From Magnolia sinica (lineage: Eukaryota; Streptophyta; Magnoliopsida; Magnoliales; Magnoliaceae): a stretch of 64,000 nucleotides of DNA. Position numbers and translations under genes: made by a program. The stretch covers positions 68,540,501 to 68,604,500 of the forward strand of contig NC_080588.1 of NCBI RefSeq assembly GCF_029962835.1, given 5' to 3'. The notes under the pieces were generated by a model. That model was not told where the DNA came from. It saw only the letters and a list, made by a program, of their open reading frames with translations, and made no database searches. Below are positions 35,832 through 46,064 of this stretch, in pieces. How positions within the stretch are numbered: the stretch's first letter is position 1; each line of letters starts with the position of its first letter.

Positions 35832-36325
35832 GGTTTCGGTAGTGACACTATCAGTACCCACATCGGTACTGGTCATGATGGAAAAAGCTCGGTAGGCCCC
35901 ACGATAACGTATGTGTTTTATCCCCTCCGTCCATCCATTTTAAGAGCTCATATTAGGGCATGTACCAAAAAATGAGGTGTATCAAAATTTCAGGTGGAAC
36001 ACACCATGTGAAAAAATGGTGATTGAACGCCCACCATTAACAACTTCCTAGGCCCACTGTGTTTATTTTCCATCCAAACTGTTGACTAGGTCACTGAGAC
36101 TTGGGTGTAGGGAAAGCAAGAATATATTTGATCACAACTGTTTCCTACGGTGTGATCAGCTTGAGACTTTGATCTAATTAATTTTTGGTCTCATTTCATA
36201 ACATGATCTTTAAAAATGGATGGACGGTGTGGATATAACACATACATCATAGTGGGACCCACATGGTTTTTCCAGCGCCGATGAGTACCGTGGTGGGTAT
36301 ATCACTGCCGAATCTGAACTAAATC
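35815..36325. mobile_element. Fold-back MITE of the GGTAGTGA subfamily
   Basis: The left outer end holds 'ggtttcggtagtgacac' and the right outer end, inverted, 'cagattcggcagtgatat'. The arms 'gtatgtgttttatcccctcc' and 'ggatataacacatacatcat' are inverted. The right end is contacted by the element at 36326. Exact termini are uncertain. Confidence 0.55.
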
Positions 36326-36863
36326 GGGGGTGGATTTGGTGCGGCCCCGGCCTTATCCAAGACGGTACAGCCCTTAATATCAGGCCCATAGTGAATATAT
36401 ATTATAAATCCACACTGTCCATTCATTTTTATAGTTTATTTTATATCATGAGAAGAAAAATAAAGGAGATCTATTTATATTACTTTCCTACCATGGGAAA
36501 AGTGACGCTTGACCATTAAAAACTTGTTGTAGGCCAAAAAATTTTTGAATCAAGCTGGTATTGCGTATTTCCCTTCATCCATATTTTTTGGCCGTTATCA
36601 ACAGGTTGGATTGAAAATAAAATCTATGGAAACATTTCTATTGTCCCTATAAATGTTTTAATGGTGGATCATTCAATCACCACTGTTTCCTATATAATGG
36701 TCCACTTAAGAACTTTATCTAATTCATTTTATGGATATTTTCCTTATAATAATCTTCCAAAACGTATGGACGGCGTGGATGTAAAATATATAGAACAAGA
36801 TGGTTCTCAAGGTAAGGACCGCACTGTCTTGAATACGGCCGGGGCCGCACCTAATCCGCTCCC
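36326..36863. mobile_element. Fold-back Mutator-like MITE just upstream of the FkbM gene
   Basis: 538 bp. It begins GGGGGTGGATTTGGTGCGGC; the inverted right end is GGGAGCGGATTAGGTGCGGC. The flanks AACTAAATC (36317-36325) and AACTAATCT (36864-36872) agree in their first six bases, compatible with a 9-bp duplication plus later changes. It ends about 200 bp before the likely FkbM start codon and may contribute to or displace its promoter. Confidence 0.65.
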
Positions 36864-37061
36864 AACTAATCTACCATTTTTTTGCCATCAATCTGCACCG
36901 ACGGTGCACATTAGCGAACACCCCAACATACGCCTCTTCCCAGCTGCAGATCTTTCCACTCCCTCTCACTCCTCTCCCTCTACTTGAAAATCCCAAACCT
37001 CTCCAAATGTTCTAATTTACCATTCTACCCTCCTCTCGCCTTTTCATTTCTATTATTTTCC

Positions 37062-37658
37062 ATGGCCAATGCCTGGAAAAGAGAAAAACCCTCCCTTCTC
37101 TTTTCCCAAAAACTCCTCCTCTTTTTCCCAATTTCCCTTCTCATCCTCTTCGTCTTCTTCTTCCGCTCCTCAAATCCCAATCTTCCAAATTCCATTTCCT
37201 TTTACACCCAAACGCTCCCCTTTCCGATCCTACCTTTCGATTGCCAGAAATGCCCCCAGCCCTCCCCTGTATTCGCCAGCCTCGTCGAAGGTGTCCGATA
37301 CCCGTTCCTATACTCACTCGCCGATCTGGGCCTCCTCCCTGAGAAACCCCACAAGAATATTGTACGGATGATGAAAGGGAAGTTGTTCCGTAAGCCTGAT
37401 ATCTCTGTCACGATGCAGGAGGTGCTGGACAAGATGAGGGGTGGGGGCAGGAATGGAATTGTGGTGGATGTTGGGGCCAATGTCGGGATGGCGACATTCG
37501 CCGCCACTGCGATGGGGTTCCGGGTCTTTGCGTTCGAGCCGGTTTTTGAGAATTTGCAGAGGATTTGTGATGGGGTTTACTTGAACCGGGTGGGATCAAT
37601 GGTGACGCTGTTTGCCGCTGTCGCATCCGATCGGGTTGGGAATATCACTTTCCATAAG
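37062..37658 (+). CDS. FkbM gene exon 1
   Basis: Encodes residues 1-199: the anchor, a proline-rich linker and the SAM-binding Rossmann half. The donor is CATAAG|GTAATT, at a codon boundary. Confidence 0.85.
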
Positions 37659-40186
37659 GTAATTTGATCTGGGTTTTTCTTATTTTTATTATTTATTGCC
37701 TTTTTGTTTGGCTTCACATTTTGATCTGAGCACTATGGTGAAATTCATTCTTCTTAGGTGTTTGATCTCATCGAAATGTAATTTAATAACCACGAGAAGA
37801 GTAGTTGAACACATTTGATCTGTTATAGAAAAGAAATCTTGATTACTACTGGCATGGTTGTTCAGAACTTCAGATTAGCATTCTGTAAAGGTGGGGCCCA
37901 CCTTTCGGCATTCTACAACTTTCATCAGGTGGGCCCCACTGTGATCAAGTGCCGGACCTAAAATGGCACCTGTGATGATCCCCGTTCACCCAATTGTCGG
38001 CATCCGAAGGAGCAGCCATAAATAAAATGTAGCCGCAGGTCAAAATTCAACATGGAGGCCCTCTAATCAGATAGTTGGGATTGCTTGATGGGGAGATGTC
38101 TGTTTCATCATCTATCGCAAGAACCGCGAGATGCATGAGCTGGATAACTTAAAGGTAGACCCCACCTGTACATAATGCCAGCCCAAATAAAAGGATGGGT
38201 AGCTTGGTGTGAGCATTTTATAATACAACTAGTTCATAAAGAAAGAAAAAAAAAGTGATGTGATCAAAAGGTTATGAATTTCATTGATGATGCTTAAACT
38301 ATGGTTGTTCGTGCATTTGGATTTGTAAGAAGTGTGTGAATTTTCATTTTGTTTTTCATGAATTTGGTGTTGTAAAAAGAGCTAAGTTGTTTTGGCGTTT
38401 AATATAGCACAAGTTGGACCTTGTAGAATCTTGCAATGGTTTCATGAGAAGATGGGATTTAGCACTCATTGGAGAGCTTTGATCCAGTGATGCATCTCAA
38501 TGCTGGATTGACCTCAACTCATCTGCATTAATGGCCAATTTCTTGGTTTGCTATACGTTTGACGAAGGCTGATTTTCGGTCGCTGAATATTTGGAATCAT
38601 ATAGGGTTGTTTGGTCTTTAGTGAATGGATTGTTCTACAAGCATATTCATATAAACTTGGAATCTTCTTATTATTTATTGTTATTGTTATTGGTATTGTC
38701 ATTTTCACTGTTGTTGCTGCCTGCTTGGAATCTATAATCATTTTGTCCCGGTTTAGTTAATTATACAAAGAGCACGGTATTTGGCTTCATTATGGCGGAT
38801 CATGAATGTGATGGTTTGTGAGCAAATAGTCCATTTCATCATCATCATAGCCTTCATCCCTGCTATTTGGGATTGGCTTTACGGATCATATTTCACTGCC
38901 TATCATGATTTGAAACATGAATTCTCATGCTCGGCTAAATTTGAAAGACTGCCACCTTTCCAAAACTATATAAACAAACCAAATAAAGAATGGCTGCCTA
39001 CCTTATGTCAATCCTCCTTTTCCTGAGCTGGAGACCTGCTAGCACATCACTATCAGGCAGTGTTGTTTTCCTTCCAACTTCCATTTGCTTGTTATTAATG
39101 CAATCAACTACCTGAGCTGAGTAGTCTTAAGCAAACAATGAGCCAACTCATTGAAGTTTGTATTATGGAATTTCTACTGTATACTGTCCACCAATTCACA
39201 GTTTCAGTCATCTTCTTTTCCCTTCTCTCTCTTGATTGACTCCTAACCTCTATTTTTCAAAGATTAGATTGTTTTTCATTAGCTCATTAGAACTGTCATT
39301 TGATGAACAACTGATTTGAATAATCAGCATCTATATTATATATAAGGAGGAGCAGCTGCAGGGAACAATTTTACCCCTGCAATTAGTTTTTGGACAGCGC
39401 TCCCAACATTGAATATTCCAAGGACATGGAAAAAACAAAAAACTTTTAAACAAATTTAAGGTTATTTTGGGCATTTAAAATGTTGTTGCTGCCCAACAGA
39501 TGGCTGGGATTTTCCCCACAAAACGCTTTCAAGTGTTAGGTTTTAGGCATGCAAGCACTCTCTTTCTCCTCTTTTTTTCATAGCCTGGATGGATTATGTT
39601 GTATTGGGAGATCGTGCAACAAAGTCTCCATACATTTTGTTGCACCAGCTCATGCTAGAACATCATCCCAAAAATTAGATTTAGATAGATCTAAAACTCG
39701 TGTGGGCCATGAAATTGGAAAGGTGGGGATCCAATTCGGTACTGTATACAAACAGTTCCTAGTAGATTGGCTTGCCTGCTGCTAGCCACTTGCCCTATTT
39801 ATTTATTTTCAATGTCATTGAATCAGTTGGTTGGACGACTCGACAACAGTGCCATTTCAGAAACTGGTGCCAAATTAGCATTCAAGTCCAATGAACACAT
39901 TGCGGTGCAGGTGATGTCCATCCCTTTGGATGACATCATTCCAGAATCGGAACCAGTGGTGTTGATTAAAATTGATGTTCAGGGTTGGGAATACCATGTC
40001 TTGAAGGGAGCCACTAAGCTCCTATCCAGAAAGGGAAGTGAGGCCCCATATCTGATCTATGAGGAAGACGAGCGGTTACTGCAAGCCAGTAACAGCAGTG
40101 CCAAGGAAATTAGAGAGTTCCTCAGCAGTGTTGGTTATCATCACTGCACTCAGCATGGAACGGACGCTCATTGCACGAAGGATTAA
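37062..40186 (+). CDS. FkbM-family SAM-dependent methyltransferase, membrane-anchored (2 exons)
   Basis: Spliced protein of 318 residues, exons 37062-37658 and 39827-40186, phase-0 intron. Residues 18-34 are a hydrophobic stretch ending at an arginine, a type II signal anchor, so the catalytic part is expected in the endomembrane lumen. The SAM-binding motif VVDVGANVG lies at about 134-142, the motif II-like FAFEP at about 156-160, and the FkbM signature LIKIDVQGWEYHVLKGA at about 246-262. The family transfers a methyl group from S-adenosylmethionine, usually to a sugar or polyketide hydroxyl; the plant substrate is unknown to me. I start at MANAW; an in-frame ATG at 36984 would add 26 residues, but it would push the anchor inward and is less likely. 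The protein ends at GTDAHCTKD, then TAA. Both exons read without a break. Confidence 0.85.
37659..39826 (+). other. FkbM gene intron (2168 bp)
   Basis: Ends AATCAG before exon 2. Near 37889-37944 an inverted pair, GTGGGGCCCACCT and AGGTGGGCCCCAC, could form a hairpin and resembles the core of the fold-back family. The rest is AT-rich with no second gene. The frames at 38781-39026 and 39549-39785 look like chance. Confidence 0.75.
39827..40186 (+). CDS. FkbM gene exon 2
   Basis: Encodes residues 200-318, from LVGRLDNSAIS through the FkbM signature to the stop. The acceptor is TTGAATCAG|TTGG. The codon phase matches exon 1 and the join NITFHK-LVGRLDN reads smoothly. Confidence 0.85.
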   Translation: MVGRLDNSAISETGAKLAFKSNEHIAVQVMSIPLDDIIPESEPVVLIKIDVQGWEYHVLKGATKLLSRKGSEAPYLIYEEDERLLQASNSSAKEIREFLSSVGYHHCTQHGTDAHCTKD

Positions 40187-43180
40187 ATCTTCAAACATGT
40201 TGGTATGCCAAAGAGAAGATGGTGCCATTTGACGAATTTGAACCGCAATTTCAATGTGGATCCAATGGCTGCATCACAAGAATCAGCCTGCTATCTTGGC
40301 TCACAAGCAATTTGATCATAGTTTTCAAACCTTCCTGGGATTTTGCATATCGTGTGGGATTCTGCTTTCCTGGTGGATCACAATAGGCCAGCTTGATCAG
40401 GTGCCCATACATGGAGAAACCTATTGGATGGTGGTCCAGCCTGCAATGAATACATGTAGAATTCCAAGGTACCCCAACTGGCTGGCTTTTTTCTCTCTTT
40501 TTCTTTTTTGTTTTGTTTTTTTTTTTTTTTCTGTTTTTTTTGTTTTTTTTGTTTTTTTTCGTTTGTAATTTTTTGACATCTGCTCCCATTGAAGAGATTC
40601 AACATATGCATTCTTCTTTGTTGCAACTGAGATGTTGTCTTGATATGGTTTGGTTGAGATTAATTGAATCTTTTGTTCTGTGATAGTCAGCTCAATTCTC
40701 ATGAAATTCTGAAATTCAGAGATAAAACTACTAATTTGGATGAGTCCATGTATGTTTCTTTAAAGAGCAAACTTTGATATTCAGAAATAGCAAACATGGC
40801 TATGGTTAACCTAAACCATCCGAATCGTGGAGTCCCCTTTAGATCCATCGCAAATTGAATTTTGGAGTGATATGATTTCCTAATGAGCTGATTGGTGGAC
40901 GTTTAATCAACAGCCCAAAATGAAAGATGTTCAAAATTCAACAAACAAATGCTTATTATGTCAGAGTTTAGAATTGTTGATCAAATCTGAATTTGGATAG
41001 CAAAGTGTCTGAAGTGGGTCCCACTATTTGGATGTTTTACTATGAGTTTATGTATGCATGCCACCCATCTGATTTGTGTGTTCTTGGATCAGATGCATAC
41101 ACAACGGCGGGCCCTACGTATTTTTATGCTTCTTATGTTTTCCTTGGTTATTAGCATCAAAGCTTTCAAACAACAGGTCATCTGTACTCAGGCTGCAATT
41201 GGGTTGGCCTTACTGGAGATGGATAATGGACCAAAAGACTTGCCCTTGGGACAATCCCAGCCATCCAATAGCGGGACCCTCTGGGGTGGCCTACCTATAG
41301 AAAGTTGGTTTTTGCCAAGTGAGTGTAACTAACTTTACAATGAGGTGTATGTGATACAATATCTCCCACCGTGTAATGACTGATGGTGGGAACATAGTGA
41401 GCATTTTATACAGAGACAGACTCTGTTTCAACATTGAGATCAGGAGATCGAGTGCCCCATGTGGTGAGGGTGTTAAGAGAGAGGAAAGAAGAAGAAGAAG
41501 AGACGGAGTGCCCTTGTGGTGTGGGTGTTGAGATTAAAAATAAAATAAAATCACGGGACAGTGTTCTTAACCAATCCTCAAAGCGAGGCCATAAATAAAC
41601 CGAATGGGCAGGACCTTCCAATAGCACAGTTCTATAAAGGGGGCCTCTAGGCAGGACCCACCAACTGAAAGGTTCAGATTAACCAATTGTAGCTGTCAAA
41701 TCAAATTATAAGCCATGACAGCACCTGTAACTCAAAATAAACGGTCCAGATAAGAAGGCATGGCAATTGTTGAGGTGGAAACCTGTAACTCAAAATAAAC
41801 TGTCCAGATAATCGCACCCACATAAAATGGTTTATAAAATAAAACCTCTAGTCCAACTGGTTGGACCACAAGTTATGGTCCACCAGCAAATAGCTTCTAA
41901 CATGTTAAGTGTATGTAAGATATAACATCTAACCTTCAAATGGGCCATGAGGCTCATCTATGAATTTTTATTTTTTATTTTTTTATTTTTTATTTTTAAA
42001 AAACAGCCCTATCTAGTCAGCAAATGGGCCACACCATTAGAAAACAATGTCTAGCCATGGATAAATAGGAAAATACAAATGGGCCCCACTTGATGAGTGA
42101 ATATGGCTCATTTTTGCACAACGCGATCGTCATGGAAGGGCTAATCCATATATGGAATGGATGTCGCCTGCAATTAATAGGTTGGAAGAACAACTTAGCT
42201 AGTTTTTTTTTTTTTTTCAAAGAAGAAAAAGACTCGGTCCTCCTTTTGAGTCTACCCAACTTGGCTGGATATCAAGACGAATCAAGTTTTGAGTTTTTAA
42301 ACTAAGGCCATGATGGCCCACTACGAGAATGGTCTAGATTCTACTTTGTATTTTAGTTTGATTATATAATAATGGTCTTAATGAGCACCTGCCTCACCTT
42401 GTTTTAATGGTTGCTGAAAGCAACTCGTCAAAGCCATTCCAGGATCGAGGCTAGGTACTCTCTCTCTCAAACTTCTCTTAGACGAGGTATTTCAAAATGC
42501 CTCTCTTTGCATCATTTTACACAAATAACGTTCCATTTTAATGGCTATTACTTTGAACAGTTAAAAATGGCCAACGAGTCAAATTCAATGGTTAGGATAT
42601 GCTCAATTAATATGTTTTTTTAGTATATTCTCTGTCGATGGTGGGGCCCACAAATGGCACGGTCCAAGTTGTCACAAGTAGAAGATGGTTAACTACGTAT
42701 ATAAAAAATAAAATAAAATAATAATAATAATAAAGTGGTCAACTAGTGATTGTGTAACAAAAAAAGAAATTTACATTTTTAATTGAAAGAATAGACGGTT
42801 CAAATTGATTATTAATCATCCCACATGTCAATTAAATATTTTAGGTACATGAACAAAAACCTTATCTAACTAATATTTCCTATCTAAAATAGGCTCCATC
42901 ATTTGGATGCATTAAATGGACTTAGATATGCCAAGTGTACAATTCCTAAGCACGTGAGTATCATCTATCACACATACCAGAGCATTCAATGCCTCCTTTT
43001 GGAGTTACTTACAAACAGTGATTTAAGCTTGCTATTGTTCTGATTTTTATTTTATTTTTTAGAATTTTACAGCAATATTGGACGGATTGGATGTCAGACG
43101 TACCTCATGAGCCCTACGATTCTCGACTTTATCATTTAAAGAAAATAAAATGGAATTCTTATTATTTCACCCTAAAAAGA
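40187..43180. other. 3' flank of the FkbM gene and intergenic DNA
   Basis: A long T-rich tract (40495-40565) explains the lysine-rich frames on the other strand. Frames up to 112 codons here have no recognisable domains. A duplicated phrase, 'cctgtaactcaaaataaac', occurs at about 41726 and 41783. Confidence 0.5.
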
Positions 43181-43182
43181 TT

Positions 43183-43189
<7 letters not shown>

Positions 43190-43243
<54 letters not shown>
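43190..43243. repeat. (AT)n microsatellite
   Basis: About 26 AT units, just left of a fold-back element. Confidence 0.9.
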
Positions 43244-43245
<2 letters not shown>

Positions 43246-43261
43246 TTTCTACTCTTGGGGA

Positions 43262-43720
43262 AGGAAGCTAGAGGGACAGTGACGCGGTTGGGCCAGTGAC
43301 CCAACACCAGCCAGCTAGCTGGTTTCAAAGATCTATGGGCCCCTCCGTGATGTATGTGTTTTATCCACGCCGTCCATCCAATTTTCCATCTCATTTTAGT
43401 ACTTGATACGAAAAATGAGGTAGTTCCAAATCTCAGGTGGATCACGCCACAGGAAACAGTGAGGATTGAATGCGCTTACCGTTGAAAGCTTTTTGGTTGC
43501 CACAGAAGTTTTGGATCGAGCTGATATTCTTGTTTTCCCTTCATCATCCAAGTCTGTGTGACCTTATCAACAGGTTGGAAGGAAAATAAACAGCAAGTTT
43601 TTAATTGCAGACTTTCAATTAACACTGTTTCTTGTAGTGTGGTCCACTTTTGAATTGGATCTGTCTCATTTTTTGGGCTATCTCCTAAAATAAGATGATA
43701 AAAATGAATGGATGGAATGG

Positions 43721-43773
<53 letters not shown>

Positions 43774-43835
43774 TGGGGCCCACAAATCTTTGACACAAGC
43801 TAGCTGGCACTAGCCAAACGGCGTCCGGAGGATGG
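43262..43835. mobile_element. Fold-back MITE with a TA-repeat expansion inside its right arm
   Basis: The left arm is 'gggcccctccgtgatgtatg', then 'ttttatccacgccgtccatc'. In the right arm the matching 'ggataaaacacatacatca' is replaced by a (TA)n run at 43722-43771, after which the arm resumes with 'ggtggggcccacaaatcttt'. The outer ends 'ccagctagctgg' and 'ccagctagcttg' (inverted) pair. The target duplication is uncertain. Confidence 0.65.
43722..43771. repeat. (TA)n microsatellite inside a MITE arm
   Basis: About 24 TA units between 'ggaatggat' and 'tggtggggccc'. Confidence 0.9.
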
Positions 43836-44224
43836 AAGATGTTGATTACAAATATAATGATAGTACGTGAGATTGTAGAATGGGAATATGTTACATCTAT
43901 CTATCCACAGCATACGTGGCACGGTCACAAGTCAATCAGGACCTTCCATTTACTTTAACTGTCGACAGGTGGGGGAACGTTTCAAAATAAACATCTAGTA
44001 TATGATTTGAACCATCTGAACAGTGGCCTTCAGTGATACGTAGTAATCAATTTACTAATCCATTTATATTCATTATAAAACAAGTAAGAAGAGATGCATA
44101 TAAATTGTGTAAATACTCTTTACTTTCTAAACATACACCATCTGTGGTATGGGCTCCAATTCACTACCCTCATAAGTCATAAGATGTGTCTACCATATAT
44201 TTCCATTCGTAAGGCTGTACGGTA

Positions 44225-45035
44225 TAATCCACTCTTTCCAGGAGTTCCAATAACCCAAGGTTCTGTGGAATCTAATCCGTCCATCGGTTTCTGTAGATCA
44301 TTTTAGGTCGAATGCCCAAAAGCGAGGCAGATCCTAGATTCAAGTGGGGCATTCAACAGGAAAAAGTGGTGATGGAAAAGCCCACCATTGAAACCTTCAT
44401 GCAGCTCACCGTCATGTTTACAGTTTATATGCCATCCAACCCGTTTATATGGTGGATTCCACCAGGATGACAGATGATCCAAAACTTCTGTAGCCTCGAA
44501 ATGGTTTCAGTGGCGGGTGTTCACTACCCACAGTTTCTTGTGGCATGGCCCACTCGAATCTTGAGTCTCCCTCGTTTTTTTTTTTTTTTTTTTTTCCTTC
44601 TGGGAAGCAGATTGAGTATACTCTGTGGGACCCACCATGATTTATGTATTTTATCCACTCCATCCATCCATTTTACCAAATAATTTTAGGGCTTGAGCCC
44701 AAAAACGAAGCATATCCAAAGATCAAGGGGACCACATCACAGGAAACAGTACAGTGAGCATTGAACGTCTACCGTCAAAAATTTCTTGAGGGCCGCAGAA
44801 GTTTGGATCAAGCTGATATTTGTGTTTTCCCTTCATCCATGTCTTTGTGATCTTCTGAACGGGTAGGATGACAAATAAACATCACTGTAGGCCCATGATG
44901 GTTTCAACGGTGGAAATCATTATTCCCACTGTTTCCTGTGGTATGATCCACTTGAGCTTTGGATATACTTCAATTTTAGGCTCAACCCCTAAAATGAGCT
45001 GGCAAAACTGATGGATTACATGTAACCAGAATTGC
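44225..45035. mobile_element. Two fold-back copies, adjacent or nested
   Basis: One copy is visible from about 44270 to 44565 (to 'ttcttgtggcatggcccact', then a T run). A second, fuller copy runs from about 44620 ('ctctgtgggacccaccatga') to 45015, with paired inner arms 'ccacatcacaggaaacagta' and 'cactgtttcctgtggtatga'. The right outer end of the second copy is lost. Confidence 0.55.
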
Positions 45036-45781
45036 ATTCCGTCTCCAGACCAAAATTGCATAATGTGGCTGTTCATCTTCCACAAAAAAACAAAAAAAAA
45101 CACACACACACACACATACCTCTTCGTCTTTTCACTCTCTTACATCGAATCGTGCAAGGTTCATTACTTCTTCTCACTTATTAGGCGGGCCACACACATT
45201 TACAGAAGAACAGTCCACTTAAATATCTTTATTAGTGAATTACTTGTAATGTAAATAATTTCCGCATGCATATCAAGATATCACCGTGGTAAAATCATGA
45301 AATTTGCCAAAATTATGAAAATCTCACAATATTATTGCAATAATTCATTTTCATTAGTTTTTCACAAGAATATCATTAGACAGGACCCAAAAAACCCACT
45401 TAATTTTGGGTCAGTTTGCATCCCTACATACATGATGAAGATACAGTACAGTTCACAATAATCCTGCGCTGAGCTTTCATTGATCGTGCACTACTTTCTG
45501 AAGCTCAAAACTAACAAACAGTAAACAACAACCTGGTAATCATACAGAGTTCTTTCTAAGCTCTAAACTAATAAATAGTATTAACAAACTGCTTCCAGAG
45601 AAAAAAGAAAGAGCATGGAATTGAGATGAATATTTCTCACAAAGCCTCCTTGCATATCGTCGTAGGATATGAACTAGGACTTAATCCACACAAGCCCCGG
45701 AGAAAGAGTTGCAATCTCTAACTTAGCCTTCCTGTAACTGGAGTAAGGATCCTATGTGTAACTGATGGTTTAAGTCTCCTT
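45036..45781. other. 3' flank of the MAPKKK gene
   Basis: Expected to hold the 3' untranslated region of the minus-strand kinase gene. I could not decide a single poly(A) signal. An (AC)n stretch lies near 45098-45114. Confidence 0.45.
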
Positions 45782-46064
45782 TTAAGTTTGAAATGGTAAC
45801 ATGCATTGATTTTTCTGTGGAAATCCAATCAAGCTGCGTCTGAAAAGATGTGGCACTTGTCTGACAGAGCTAGGTATTGGGTAACGATGATTGTCACGGG
45901 CACCCAAATGCTTTCCATTCAGGACATTTGGAGGACTGGGAAGATGCATCTGGCCATTTGAGTGAGGAGGAGAAAGATTTGGGAGGGCCTCAAGGGTAGA
46001 CCGAGGAGAATGGCGTGAGGCTGCTGCAGGTTTGGAGGCTTCAGTATGAGATTGGCCAGTCTCA
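45782..46064 (-). CDS. MAPKKK5-like: MAPKKK exon 11 (C-terminal tail)
   Basis: Begins after TCTCCAG|TGAGAC, completing GGT (Gly), then [11 protein letters not shown], the family phrase [10 protein letters not shown], and ends NQCMLPFQT, then TAA. Confidence 0.85.

Noticed and set aside
37408..37626. Proline/serine-rich frame opposite FkbM exon 1
   Set aside because: Antisense shadow of a well-supported coding exon.
40251..40702. Lysine-rich frames on the minus strand
   Set aside because: They are the reverse of a T-rich tract downstream of the FkbM gene; composition only.
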